This document shows positions 23,214 through 34,459 of a stretch of DNA of 64,000 nt, piece after piece. A program made the position numbers and the translations under genes. The notes beneath the pieces are model-generated. The model saw only the letters and a list, made by a program, of their open reading frames with translations. It did not search any database and was not told the DNA's origin. Each line of letters begins with the position of its first letter. Within the stretch, counting starts at the first letter, position 1. This stretch comes from Magnaporthiopsis rhizophila (lineage: Eukaryota; Ascomycota; Sordariomycetes; Magnaporthales; Magnaporthaceae), in contig PYSS01000058.1 in NCBI GenBank assembly GCA_003049465.1, positions 173,867 to 237,866 of the forward strand, given 5' to 3'.

Positions 23214-25423
23214 GGCGGCCGGCCGACACGGCGACTTGCTGCTGCTGCGGGATGGCGTGGCTCGATGGTACAGTAGCTATTGTTGCTTGTTGGGCTGCTG
23301 GTTGGCAAAGAAATGGGGACTCGAATGCAGAGAGGTGGCGCCGAAGCGTTTTGGCGAAATGAGGCGGCGGGCCAGAGGGCCACTCCAATCGATCCGCGTC
23401 GTCTGCTGGCTGCCACTCGAGGGCTGAAACGGGCCTACAGAAAAGAGGCCTCGCTCGTTGACGCTCAAACTCGAGTGAAAAAGAGGGGAAGAAGAACAGC
23501 AACGAGCGACTCCGACAATGGGAGTTACTCCCGCCTCCCAAAAATCAATTGCGATGCTTGTCAAGTCGATGGAATGACGCACAAAAGGACAACCAAGAGA
23601 GGCAGAACTTGGCACGGCGGCGGGGACACACAGCGGGAACGAGGCCAAACCGAGCAGGGGCAGGGCGGGTGTGCCGAATCTGGAAATCTGGTGGCACGGG
23701 CGGGCAAGCATGGACTTTTGATGTATCGCCCGCTTATGTGATACGGACCTTCCCCTGGTCACTACGCCAATGTCGTTTGGGGCGTAGTAGTAGCCTGGCG
23801 TTGGGTTAGATCTGGCGTCTGGGGCTAGGGTGGGTGTTGAGAGAAGGAGGAGAGAGAATTGAGAGTAGCGAAAGGCGGCAGCAGACGTGAGTAGTGGTAG
23901 CACAGGTACTACCTAAAACAGTTGCTATTCACCTCCACGCGCGTCTTTTTTACCAGCAAAGAATGTCGGACAATCCAACGGCGAGGAACGAACACACGGG
24001 CACAGTCAACTGGAAACCCCTGCCACTAAGCGTTGCGCCAGCCCCGGACCCCTGTTGCACTGCTGACGTCGCCCTTTGTCTAGCAGGTGCCACTTCAGCC
24101 CACAAGCCCGCCACACACACCACCATTTCTGACGCATGCGCTGCATGCACTCCCGCTGCCCGATCGTCGCAGGAATCCCGTGCACACTCAAGTTCAGCCT
24201 GGGCCAAGCACACCAAACACGATCAACTGTGGGGGCATCACGTCGTCTGCCGCTTGCCCAGTGCTTTGTTGACTGTTTGTCTGTCTGCCCGTTTCGTCTC
24301 AAAGCACTGCCACGACTGCCTGCCTTGTTGACCTGCTGGGCCGACCAGCTGAGTTGCGTCGTGAGTGGTTGGGGTGGCGCGAGTGGCTGCCCAGCCACGC
24401 TAGCTTCCACGCTTCCTCTCGTGAAACACAGCCTCCGAAATCGACCAGCCTAGCTGCAAACATGAGCCCGGCATTTGCCATGGGAGCCCTCCCCCCCACC
24501 TAGGGCCAGATCCGTTGTGGTTTTCGTGCTACTTTTAGAACCCCTGCCGGCACCGTTTCGCCCGCCTGGGCTTTTTCTTTTTCTTTTTGGCGGGCCAAAG
24601 GCCACGTGCAGATCCCACAGCATAAAAATGAGGCGCGGAGGACGCAAATCCTGGCGTTCGCGACTCGACGGCGTACGTAGTCGGACCGTCGTGACATTGA
24701 CCGTCAGGTCCCGCAGAGACGGGCGCTAGCAGGATGGAAGCCAGATACGCAAAGACGCAAAATAACCACCATGTCGCCAGGAGCATCCAGCCAAGGTTGA
24801 CAGCCCAGCAGCGAACGGGCCAGGAGACGATCCATTTTGTACCTCGCCATTATGGGTCCCTTCCCACTGCGGACGTAATAAACGTGTTCGAGCCTGGCGA
24901 GCAAGCGCCATCGCATAGATGTCCATGGCATGAGGCGGAACCCAACCCGCAGGTTGGCCGTTTTCCTTGCGAGAACCATCTTTGGTTCCTTGTTCCTTCT
25001 GCTGCGGTGCATTCTTTTGGTTGTTATCTTACAACGTAGACACTGACCCCTTTAAACATGTTTGTCGTGTTAGCTGAGCTCTACACAGCCGAGGGAGATT
25101 GATACGCGAACCATTAGCCAACATAGTGCCCCATACATTACTACCTCTTCTTCCCACCACTCCAAGAATGTAAAACCAAGAACCATAAACCAAGCTTGTT
25201 TTTGTGCGCCTCATATCTCGACCAACCGAGCCCAGAGGCTTTACCTAAAAAAAACGCAACTCTAAAGGCGAGGAGAGTAATCTACAATTATATCAAACAC
25301 AGGCCTCCGGAGTCCCTGGCTCCATTAGCCGCATGCCCGCAGGCAAGTGAGATCGTACAACAAGAAGACGAGGCACAGGCGGGAGGGAGAGATATCGCCA
25401 GCCCTTGCCAGATGGGCAGGTAC
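23214..25423. other. Intergenic between rhomboid and PET127 genes
   Basis: 2.2 kb. The left part is the rhomboid promoter and leader; the right part is the PET127 3' region. A minus-strand frame at 24535-24786 encodes 83 residues with a signal-peptide-like start (LLATWWLFCVFAYLASILLA) and a Lys-rich end, but without further support. Nothing else was recognised. Confidence 0.45.
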
Positions 25424-28400
25424 TCAGCTGGTCTTGTCTTCGACTCCGCTCTTGTCCTCGACTTCACTCTTCTCCTCAGCCTCGCTATTTCCTTCCTCGC
25501 TCTCCTTCTCGGCAACCTCCTCGCTCATCATCTCCGCAACCTCCTTCTCGCTCTTCTTTACCAGGTTCGCTTCCTCGCTCTTCCTCTTCGCCTTCGCCTC
25601 CTTCTTCGCCCTCTGGGCCTCGGTCCTCTTCTTCGCCTCTTCTTTCCTCCTCCTCGCCCTTTCCTCCAACGACTTGAGCTTCCTCGCCTTCTTGTAGGCC
25701 TTGCTCCCAGGCTCGGGCTCCATTTCTGCAGAGTCCTCGAGTCCGCCGTCCTCGAGCAAACCGTCCTCGAGCTCAGCCTCCTCATCCTCGGGCACGGCGA
25801 TGCTCCACGCCCGCGTCTTTGGCACGTGCGCAAACACCGTCTCGTAGTCGAGTGGCTCGTCGAGCCCGTACACGTCCACCTTGCCGTGCTCGCGCGCCCG
25901 CTTGTCCTCGCGCACCCGGAAGGCCCTGCCCTTGTTGGTGAAGTTCTGGAGCGTCTGCGCAAACGACTTCTGGTATCGGTCGTTCCCGAGCGGCGTGTTG
26001 GCCGCCGTGAGGAGCGCCTCGCGCCGATTCTTGCACAGCTGGTACAGCTTCCGCGCCCGCGGGGCCTCAATCTCCTCAAACGAGTACAGGAGCGCCCAGT
26101 CGACGTTCTTGGAGACCGCGTTGAGCCGCTTGACGTAGCCTCTGTTGGTTGAGTTGCGTATTGTGACCGCTATCGCCATGATTTCGTCCTCCCCTGCCTG
26201 TCCCGCATCCGTGCCCGTGCCCGCGGCCTCGGGTGCGGCGGCGTCTGCTGAGGCGGCGCCGTCGTCTCCTTCGGCTCGTTTGGAGTTCGACAGCATCTCA
26301 GAGAGAATTCTCTCAAACTTCTTCAGCCTCCGGCTGTCGGCGCGGTCCGGCTCTTCCTCCTTCTCCTTCGGCTCCGCGCTGACCGGCACAGGTGATGACT
26401 GCGAGTGCTCGGCCAGCTTGATGATAAGGTCCTTGAGCGATAGCAGCTCCGGCCCCGTTTTCGGCTTGCCTGCCTGTGTCTCGGCAGAATCTGGAACATC
26501 AGCTGACGTTTCAGATTCTGCCTCGGCATCATCCTCGCCAGCCTCGTCTTCATCGACAACAGTCTCCGACTCCGCTGATGTCTCGGTAACATCATCCTCG
26601 GGGGTTTCAGCAACAACATTACCCGAGGATTCGGCAACGCCGTCCTCTGCGGCGTCGGTAACCTCTTCCTCTGACATGGCAGCAGCTTCATCCGCCGGGG
26701 CTTCAGCGACCTCGTCTGCCGAGACCTCAGCAGCCTCGTCCGGCACGGTCTCCGCAATCTCATCCGCCGAGATTTCCTCGACGTCAGCCTGAGCCGAGCC
26801 CGTTTCGCTCTCGCCCACCTCCAGCTGCTCCACAGGGGGCTCTGCCGTGGCGTATTCGTCGACAGCTGAGGGCCTGGGGTTATCTTCCACCGCCCCGATC
26901 GCGTCTTCGTTGCCGCCCGTGCTGCCGTTCTGAATAGCCTCGGCCGCGCCTTCGAGATCAGGGCTCGTGATGGCCCCAAGGAGCGCGTCGATGTACTCCC
27001 TGGATTGGTCCTGCGGGATGGAGCGGAGCAGCCCACTCTGCGTGAGAGCCTCCTCGACGGCCTCGCGCACCGAAGCGATCCCGAGCGCGTCGTCCTCCAT
27101 GGCTTGGTCTACCCTGTTCATCATGTCCTCCCAGACCTCCTCCGGGCTGAGCTGCTCCTCCGGGCTGAGCTCCTCGGACGACTTCCCCTCCTCGGCGGCC
27201 TCGTCTTCCTCACCGCCCTCGTCCTCATCAATGATCTCGAGCTCACCATCGGCCGACCCGGCCTCTTCACCCGACCCCTCTGCAATCTCGGTCGCAGCAC
27301 CCTCGGGCTCGAGATTCATCATCCTGCGCTCAAATTCCTCCACGGCTTCCTTGTTCTTTTCTTGCACATCCGCGATCTCCTGGTCGGTGACCGGTTTCGC
27401 AAAGACATACATGAAGGGGGGCTCGCTCGGCCGCGTCTCGAAATGCAGCCGCAACGACCGCTTGGGGAACTTGGCGGTTGCCTTGTCGAGGATCTTGTTG
27501 AGAAGGTGCAGGCTCAGCTTGAACTCCTGGTCCCCCAGTGCCGTGTCGCTCGTCCCGTGTATGGCCAGGTCCATCTCGCCGAGGCTGATGTACTGGAAGC
27601 CAAAGATGCGCTCCGTGTTGTGGAAGGCCACAAAGATACCGTCCATGCGGCCCATGCGCACCTGGAGCGAGTATTTCAGGAAGGCCGAGCGGATCATGTC
27701 AAAGTACTCCCGCTCGAACGACTCCCACTGGCCGAACCGATCGCGGATCTCGTAGCCCATGCCTTTGTGGACCTCGGTCGACTGCATGCGGATGGTGATT
27801 ACGGAGCGGGTTTTCAGGTCGTACATGCCCGTGCCGGGAAGCCTGGGATCATGGGCGTCCAGTTGAGACCGCATGAGGAAGTCGCCCATAGTCGTGTAGT
27901 GAAACGCCTCCGGATCGTTTCGCGCCTCCTCACTCAGCTCGTGTGACTTGTCCCTGTGGTAGAGCTCGTACTCCTCCCTTGGCAGTGTGAGAAACTTCTC
28001 CATCGATTTACCTAGCATGCTGAGAATCGTGGCGTTGTCGAACTCCTTGTCGGCATCGATGGCGTAGGTGCCGTCCTTGTACTGAAGGAAGACGGCAGCA
28101 GGGCCTCGCTGGATCCGGGTAAACTGGTCAGACTCCAGTGCGAACCCTCGCGTGGTATGGACGGCGTTGATCGGGCGCCAGGAGGATATCAGATAATGGA
28201 AATGTGACAGCATCGAGGTCATGCTAGACGTTGACCCGGTGTACTTCTTGCCGAGCTCGGCGGCAAGAGATGTCAGAGTGTTGTCCTTGGAAGAAGTGAC
28301 GTAGCGTTTTAAAGCGTTAAAGTCGAACTCGTGGGTTGGCATTATCGTGGACAGAAAAGGGTCGAAGTTGTAGACGCGAGACCTGGGATCCTGAAGCTGG

Positions 28401-29776
28401 TAGACTCCGGGGTTGAACAGGACCCTATCCAGCCCATATTGGAGATTTGGGACGGGGGGCTGAGGCTTGTCTATGGGCGTCAACTCCAGCTCTGCGGGGC
28501 GGACGCTATGAATTATTTGCCTGGACTTGCGTCCTTTTTTCCTAGATGCGTTTGGGTCGGGCGATGGCTCGGCAAGGGCTACATCCGCAGCATCTAGAGA
28601 GCCGATTGTTGCCGGCGCAACCGCTGCCTTTTTACCTTCCCGTGCCGCAGGTTTCGGTCCTTCTTTGGCTTTCTTGAGTGACGGCGCTCCCTGGGACTGC
28701 TCGGCTTTCTGGAATTGCGAAGCAAGGCTGGCCTTCTTCTTCGAAGCCTTGGTAGGTGCTACTGATGCCGATGGCTCAGGCGCATTTAAGCGTAGTCCAG
28801 ATACGTCCACAGGCGGGGCCGCGGACAGCTTGCCTTGAAGGCCCTTGGCGTGCTGCAGCAATCCGTCTCGCTCAGGGGTTGTCCGCGCCAGATACTGCGC
28901 TGCACCTGGCGGCTGCTCGAGAAGGACCTTACGCAGGACTCCCAGAGCCCCGGCAAGCAGCTCCACCTGGCGGTCCTTGTCGTCCGGCTTCACCGTCTTG
29001 AGGAGTTTTTCCGAAGGAAGATTACTGAGGATCGAAGGTCCCAAGTGCCCAGGCTGGGGGCTCGCTGCAGCCATCTTCGCGACATATAAGCCTGCCGCCT
29101 TTTTGGCCTGGGGACTGGATGGTGGTGGCGCCTGGACCTTCCGCGAGACACTGGGCTCGGGAGATTCCTGCCCAGATTCCTTCGCAGCCTCGGCTGCCGT
29201 TTTCCCCGCGACCGCCATAGCGTGAGGCTGGGCGAGGCCGACGTGCGCGGCGCGGAGGTCTTTCAGTATCTCAAGAGACTCTCGCCACATACGGTTCATC
29301 TGATCCGTCCTCGCGGCATTTGTTCTTGCTTTGGACTGCGCAAGCTTGTGCCGGCGTTTTTCGGCCCTCGCGCCAGAGGAGGTTGGCGCGCCCGACTTCG
29401 GCGAGGTGGAATCCGCCCCGTCCCGACCTTCGGGGGCTGGGGCGGGCCCTTGACCGGGTCCGTCCGCCTTTGCATCTGTCTTTGCGTCCTGGGCGGCAGC
29501 GGACTGCTTGGTCTTGGCGCTCTTCCATGCGAGCTTCGACTTTGAGGGAATCTGCTTTTTGCGCCTCGACGCCTCGGTTGCTTCGCCCTCCTGAGCGTCA
29601 GGCACAGGTCCCGTCTCGCTCGCCGGGGATGATTTCGCCTCTGGGGGATCGTCGGAGCTGTACAGCCGCCGCGGGCTCAAGCGCACTGGAGCGCTGGGGA
29701 ATAGGGCCCTCCGCGTGCTGTGGAAGCGCAGGCCGCCAGCGGGAATGCGCAGGCCGCTTCTTGCCAGTGAGAGCAT
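25424..29776 (-). CDS. PET127: Mitochondrial RNA-processing protein Pet127
   Basis: A single exon of 1450 residues. The frame extends upstream to 29869, but the ATG at 29776 opens a clear mitochondrial presequence (MLSLARSGLRIPAGGLRFHS, Arg-rich without acids). The Pet127 core spans about 420-800: ELTPIDKPQPPVPNLQYGLD, FNPGVYQLQDPRSRVYNFDP, HYLISSWRPIN, and MGYEIRDRFGQWESFEREYF. Yeast Pet127 acts at the inner membrane in 5' trimming and turnover of mitochondrial RNA and resembles PD-(D/E)XK nucleases. The region after the core is an unusually long disordered, acidic extension: Glu/Asp/Ala-rich repeats of an ADEIAE/ADEVAE type, then a more ordered segment (GYVKRLNAVSKNVDWALLYS), then a Lys/Glu coiled-coil-like end. 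The N-terminal ~400 residues are also low in order. Confidence 0.92.
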   Translation of the reverse strand: MLSLARSGLRIPAGGLRFHSTRRALFPSAPVRLSPRRLYSSDDPPEAKSSPASETGPVPDAQEGEATEASRRKKQIPSKSKLAWKSAKTKQSAAAQDAKTDAKADGPGQGPAPAPEGRDGADSTSPKSGAPTSSGARAEKRRHKLAQSKARTNAARTDQMNRMWRESLEILKDLRAAHVGLAQPHAMAVAGKTAAEAAKESGQESPEPSVSRKVQAPPPSSPQAKKAAGLYVAKMAAASPQPGHLGPSILSNLPSEKLLKTVKPDDKDRQVELLAGALGVLRKVLLEQPPGAAQYLARTTPERDGLLQHAKGLQGKLSAAPPVDVSGLRLNAPEPSASVAPTKASKKKASLASQFQKAEQSQGAPSLKKAKEGPKPAAREGKKAAVAPATIGSLDAADVALAEPSPDPNASRKKGRKSRQIIHSVRPAELELTPIDKPQPPVPNLQYGLDRVLFNPGVYQLQDPRSRVYNFDPFLSTIMPTHEFDFNALKRYVTSSKDNTLTSLAAELGKKYTGSTSSMTSMLSHFHYLISSWRPINAVHTTRGFALESDQFTRIQRGPAAVFLQYKDGTYAIDADKEFDNATILSMLGKSMEKFLTLPREEYELYHRDKSHELSEEARNDPEAFHYTTMGDFLMRSQLDAHDPRLPGTGMYDLKTRSVITIRMQSTEVHKGMGYEIRDRFGQWESFEREYFDMIRSAFLKYSLQVRMGRMDGIFVAFHNTERIFGFQYISLGEMDLAIHGTSDTALGDQEFKLSLHLLNKILDKATAKFPKRSLRLHFETRPSEPPFMYVFAKPVTDQEIADVQEKNKEAVEEFERRMMNLEPEGAATEIAEGSGEEAGSADGELEIIDEDEGGEEDEAAEEGKSSEELSPEEQLSPEEVWEDMMNRVDQAMEDDALGIASVREAVEEALTQSGLLRSIPQDQSREYIDALLGAITSPDLEGAAEAIQNGSTGGNEDAIGAVEDNPRPSAVDEYATAEPPVEQLEVGESETGSAQADVEEISADEIAETVPDEAAEVSADEVAEAPADEAAAMSEEEVTDAAEDGVAESSGNVVAETPEDDVTETSAESETVVDEDEAGEDDAEAESETSADVPDSAETQAGKPKTGPELLSLKDLIIKLAEHSQSSPVPVSAEPKEKEEEPDRADSRRLKKFERILSEMLSNSKRAEGDDGAASADAAAPEAAGTGTDAGQAGEDEIMAIAVTIRNSTNRGYVKRLNAVSKNVDWALLYSFEEIEAPRARKLYQLCKNRREALLTAANTPLGNDRYQKSFAQTLQNFTNKGRAFRVREDKRAREHGKVDVYGLDEPLDYETVFAHVPKTRAWSIAVPEDEEAELEDGLLEDGGLEDSAEMEPEPGSKAYKKARKLKSLEERARRRKEEAKKRTEAQRAKKEAKAKRKSEEANLVKKSEKEVAEMMSEEVAEKESEEGNSEAEEKSEVEDKSGVEDKTS

Positions 29777-30285
29777 TGTGACCGCATCTGCACCTATTTG
29801 GCGCAAAACACAGATCTTCAGGTCGTTTGCGACGCAGAGGTCGAGAGGGTATGTCGCACGAGGGGGCAAAGATCCTGTAGGAACTTTTTTTTTCTTATCC
29901 CGCCCACCAGCATGCTATCCAGCGCTTATCGCCAATTCAGACCCGCATCTGCGCCTTAGTGTCCCCACCGAGGCACCGTAATACAACCGTCCGTGCTCTT
30001 CTGATGCAGATTCTGACACCACAGGCCATGAAGCGTTCGTTGTGAGACGGTCAGAGACCTGGCCAAACAAGATGTTAGTTGGATTACATCGGCTATAAAT
30101 GGGTATTGCTCAGTCGTCAACTCTCAAAAGACAAGGCGCAAAATAACCAACCACACCCTATTGCGTGGTTTGGGGAAACCATGATCCGGCCGCGCTCAAT
30201 GCATCGCCAAACGCCAAAGAAAGAGAAGAAGAAAAAAAAAAAAAGCAGCGTGTGTGCTATACACCCCATCAATATTTCCAAAATC
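29777..30285. other. Intergenic between PET127 promoter and MAU2 3' end
   Basis: 509 bp with an A-rich run at 30229-30244. No gene was seen. Confidence 0.5.
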
Positions 30286-32884
30286 TCATGGGACAGCCGC
30301 GCTTTTGGCCGCCGCCTCGTTGGCAAAGCGCACCGCGTCCGCGTACCGCTTCGTGTACTCGTCGCGCTGGCTCTGCATGGCATAAGACGACGCCAGCATC
30401 CCCTCCGCCACGCTCTTCCAGAGCAGGTTGCCCACCTTGTTGGCCTGCGCCAACGCCGCCCTCGCGCTCTTGAGCGCTTGGTCGCCCACCACACCCTCGA
30501 ACAGCCTGAAACGCATTATGTTCAGCGCGATCGAGAGGCACTGGATGTTGCGGTTCGACTGCGATCCGCTCAGCGCCCCCTGGATGTACCTCTTCACCTG
30601 GTTGATCGTCTCGGGAGGATCGAGCCGGATAGATGCCATGACGAGGTTGAACACCGTCTTGATGTCCGGGTCCGGGTGGGTCCCGCAAAGTCCCCGGATC
30701 TCCTCCACGATCTCGATTGTCTTGGTCATGTCCTGGTGCTTCGGGCTTGCCATGATCCAAAGACGGTTCAAGGCGGCCATGAGGCACAACTCGCGCGGCA
30801 CCGTGCTCTCGTCAGATCCGCGTGGGTGGCGGATAGCGAAGCGCTCGCTCGAGAAGATCTCCAACGCCTGATCCAGTTTGCATCTCCCCTGGTAGCAGAT
30901 GGCCTTGAGGTAATAGGCCAGGTCTTGGATATTTGCGTCCAAAGAGTCGTCCATAAGCCCGTCAATACTGTCCACACATCGCTGAACCTCGGCCCATTCG
31001 CTGTGGGTTCCGCTTGTCAAGCCAAGGAGGACAAACAGGTAGCATTTCAGCTCCGCGTGCCACCTCGCCATTCGCATCGCCGGCTGGAGCGACAGCCGTG
31101 CCTCGGGAGGAAGTTTCCTGTTCGCAAAACTCGAGAGTGACTTCAGCGCTTCCCTCCACGATTCCGGGCACCTAGCATCAACTGCGCCGGTACTGTCGCC
31201 TGTGACAGAAACCGTGTAAAGCATCGCTATGCCACTCAACGTGTAGCTATACGATTTCCGTCAGGTCAAAAGGTCCGAGCGGAAAGAGTCGGAGCTTGGA
31301 GACATACCTGAGCGAGAACACGTCCGCCATAGACATGAAGTTGACAACCAAGAAATCGGTTTCACCTTCACCAGGCCGGACGATTGTCGATGTGTCGATG
31401 CTAATTGTGGACAAAGAAGACTGGTCCCTGATCAAAGGCAGCAGAATCTCCGAGGTTTCCCACGAAGACTCGTATGCCACCTCCAGCATACTCTGCAGGT
31501 TTCTCATCTTTTGCAGCGAGGAGTCGGGATGCTTTTGCCGAAGACTGCATGCCAGGTCCAACAAAAGCGATAGCACCTCGAGTTGCGGCAGCCGCGTCGA
31601 GGATTCTAGCTGATATTTTGCCGCCTGAGCGATGCAGTCCTGAACTCGCACGATGGCATCCGTCCTGTTGGTCCGTAGGTGCACAAGACCCTCAACAAGG
31701 GAGGTGAATACGTATATGGCGCGATCCCCTCTCCTGGAGGCGAGCGTCGTGATGTCCTTGCAATAGTCAAGCACGGCGGTCGTGTCCGAGGAGGCTGGTG
31801 ACTGCAAAAGGAGCGATACCTTGAGAAGCCGAAAGCCATACGACCAGTACACATGTTTATATCTGCAGGACCGTTTAGTATCTTGAACGATTGGAAAAGG
31901 CCAAGTAAGCTCTGAACGTACGTGTCGCAGTCATTTATGGTTTTGTTCAAGGCAACCAGTGCAGCCTTTGGTGTTCTCCTGAACAGCACCTTCATGAGCA
32001 GGTATTGGGTGCAGTATTTGAGATCGAGAAACAGGCGCTAATTATGATGTCAGTCGTGAACAGAGACGCAAATATCAGGTACAAGGCCTGGGGTCTCACC
32101 TTGTCCGCGAGCGCAATGCCCTTTGTAAGCATTGTTTCGGCGTCCATCAGATTTTCCGTCTCTTCTACGACGATTCCAGCATAGCGAAGACGAGCCTTAG
32201 CTTCAATGCGCGGTGAAAGCTTTTTTGACGAGATTGCAGCCTCGAGACAAGCCAGCCCCGTGGCAACCAGCTTGTGATACTCGCTCAGAGCTTCTGGTGA
32301 GCACGAGGAAGCCAGCCGCAGAGCCCCCTCCTGCGCCTTTACCAGACACTCATTCGCCACATGGATCAAGATGGACGGGTGGTCAAGGGGCGGCTGTGAT
32401 GGAATACTGGGAGACCTTGCAACAGCAGGCGAATGCGAAAGCGCGGGAGATTTGGACATTGCCGGCGACCGAGGCGGCCCCGTTGTCTTTGTTACTCCGC
32501 CTGTCTGCACCTTGTGAAGTACGGGTGACCTCGCCAGGGAGGAATTGATCATGGCCGGGGATCTCGAAAGCGCTTTGGGCGCAGGTGCGTTTGGTGATGC
32601 AACCGGCCCTTTCTGAATAGCCCCCTTTCCGTCTCTCGATGTTGGCCGAGTCTTCATATCAGTGATATTTATAACTATATCTCCGCCGGACTGTCGCCCT
32701 GGGGCCGGCGCGCTCGGTGCCGGTTGAGGGCTCTGGACTTGTTGCTGCGGTGGTTCCTGGTGGTTTCCGTGGTTTATTTGGTTGTTTTGGGGGCTCGGCT
32801 GGCGGTGTTGGAAGTTCTGGTGGTGATTTTGCCAGTTCTGTTGCTGCTGCTGATATTGCTGCGGCTGGTGATGCAATAGCTGTG

Positions 32885-32967
<83 letters not shown>

Positions 32968-33578
32968 AGCTGGTGCAGAGGGATGTGTTGCTGCGCGTGC
33001 GCTGTCACCGGCAGCGTCTGCTGCTGCTGAAGAGGCGATGGTCGAGACTGCGGCTGGGGACGCGCGAGTCTGAGATCATGGCCTGGCGCAGGCAGAGGTT
33101 TGACGTGATGATTCGGCTGTTGTTGTTGTTGGTACGTATTCGGGGCGAATCGCTGAGGGGGGGCGAAAGCGGCCGTGCTAAAGGTTCCGCCGTAGCTTTG
33201 GGGGACGGCGCTCGTCGGGGTCGCGTAGCCAACCGGCGGCGGCAGGGGCGTCAGGGGGGACGGGTCGACCTGGTGGTGCGTGGCGTGTGCCAGGTGTGGA
33301 TACTGCTGCTGTTGCTGCTGCTGGGGCAGCGGGATGTGGTGCAGGTTGTTTGTGTGCAGCGACGGGAGGGAGGGGCCAGTCTGCTGGTGATGCTGCGTGT
33401 ACAACGGCCCCTGAGGGAGGTAGGCGGACGACGCGCCGTGATAAGGCTGGTGGGCGATGGCGGCGGGGTGTTGGAATTGAGGGGCCACGTAGGGTCGCGG
33501 GCCGGGCATCGGCGACGACTGGCCATCGAAGGCCTGCCCCGGGCCCGGTTGCGGCCCAGAGCCGTGGTGGTAGGCCAT
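30286..33578 (-). CDS. MAU2: Cohesin loader subunit Mau2/Scc4
   Basis: Four exons: 33578-32100, 32037-31922, 31862-31308, 31234-30286, giving 1032 residues. The ATG at 33578 (MAYHHGSG) is the first Met in frame. The TPR-like helical part starts near residue 390 (PSILIHVANECLVKAQEGA) and continues with LDLKYCTQYLLMKVLF, KHVYWSYGFRLLKVSLLL and SWREALKSLSSFANRKL, matching Mau2/Scc4 chromatid cohesion factors. With Scc2/NIPBL it loads cohesin onto chromatin. The first ~390 residues are Gln/Pro/His-rich, with a run of about 28 Gln at 32884-32967 and at least eight Ser-Pro sites (motifs ARSPV, SKSPA, SHSPA). This Gln-rich extension is much longer than in the yeast protein. Last-intron choice (GAG acceptor at 31237-31235) is fixed by phase. 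Confidence 0.92.
32884..32967 (-). repeat. CAG/CAA microsatellite encoding poly-Gln in MAU2
   Basis: Mixed CTG/TTG triplets on the plus strand encode about 28 consecutive Gln on the minus strand, flanked by further Gln-rich sequence. The run is CAG-rich at one end and CAA-rich at the other, which suggests slippage growth from two sides. Length may vary between strains. Confidence 0.9.
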
Positions 33579-34459
33579 GGCATCAGACGCCGAGTGGCTG
33601 CAGGTTGGGGAAACGGAAACCGCGTTCGACTGGACTGCTAACACGACCGGGTCGGGCGCGAGACAGAAGGCTGCATCGTGAGTGGTCGACGACGCCAGGC
33701 GGGGCCAAATCCCTGCTCACAGGGCAGCAGCGGCAGCGGACGGAGGAAGCCACGTCGGGCGAGGGAAGGCGATTCCACGGAAATCACTGGCTTTGATGGC
33801 AGGAACATGCGGCTCTGATGGGATGAACCACAGCCATTCGCCCAGTTGCGCGCTCCAGCATCCATTCTGGTGGCCCACTGAGCATTTGATTACCTCAGCC
33901 GCCCTTCGTGGCTTATCTTATCGTCGTGTGGGCCTGCTTCCGTTTATAGCCGCGATCGACACGTGATGTGGGTGCCTTGCAGCCCAGTCAGCTGTGGACC
34001 CCAAACCGAGGCACTCCCGTCAGCACAGCAGAATGCATTGGCAGGGACACCGACTGCCGAGGCATCCCTGAATCCTGGAGCCCACCTCCCGCGTGTGCCC
34101 ACGTCCCAACGCCTCGGGCGGTCCCGCAGTAATACTACGGACAACCGGTTCTGGAAGTCATGCCCGAGGGCTGGGGCGTTGCGAAATGGACGGGGCGAAT
34201 AATGGGCCCGGTGACTAGGCGGTTCGATCATAATATTCAAACCTCCCATACCGCCGCTTTCGGTGGGTATGCGAATCATCTGGTCTCCAACGCCCTGCGG
34301 CTTAACAGCGTGTCGAGACGACGTCGCACAGCAGCAACCGCCCTCGTGGTCCTGATTCTTTCATATTGTGTATTTGCCAAGCCGACCACAGCCAGCAAGA
34401 AAGCGTTCTCCACTCCACACTTCTTAATACTCAAGCTGTTGCTGCGTCGGTGTGCCAAT
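33579..34459. promoter_or_regulatory. Divergent promoter between MAU2 and the hydrolase gene
   Basis: 881 bp separate the two start codons. The plus-strand frame is open upstream of 34460 back to 34160, so a longer hydrolase N-terminus is formally possible but lacks family similarity. No TATA box was recognised. Confidence 0.45.

Noticed and set aside
25196..27946. Several plus-strand frames of 216-318 codons
   Set aside because: Antisense shadows of the acidic PET127 extension, giving Ser/Leu-rich pseudo-proteins.
32717..33641. Plus-strand Ala/Val-rich frames
   Set aside because: Reverse reading of the MAU2 poly-Gln region.
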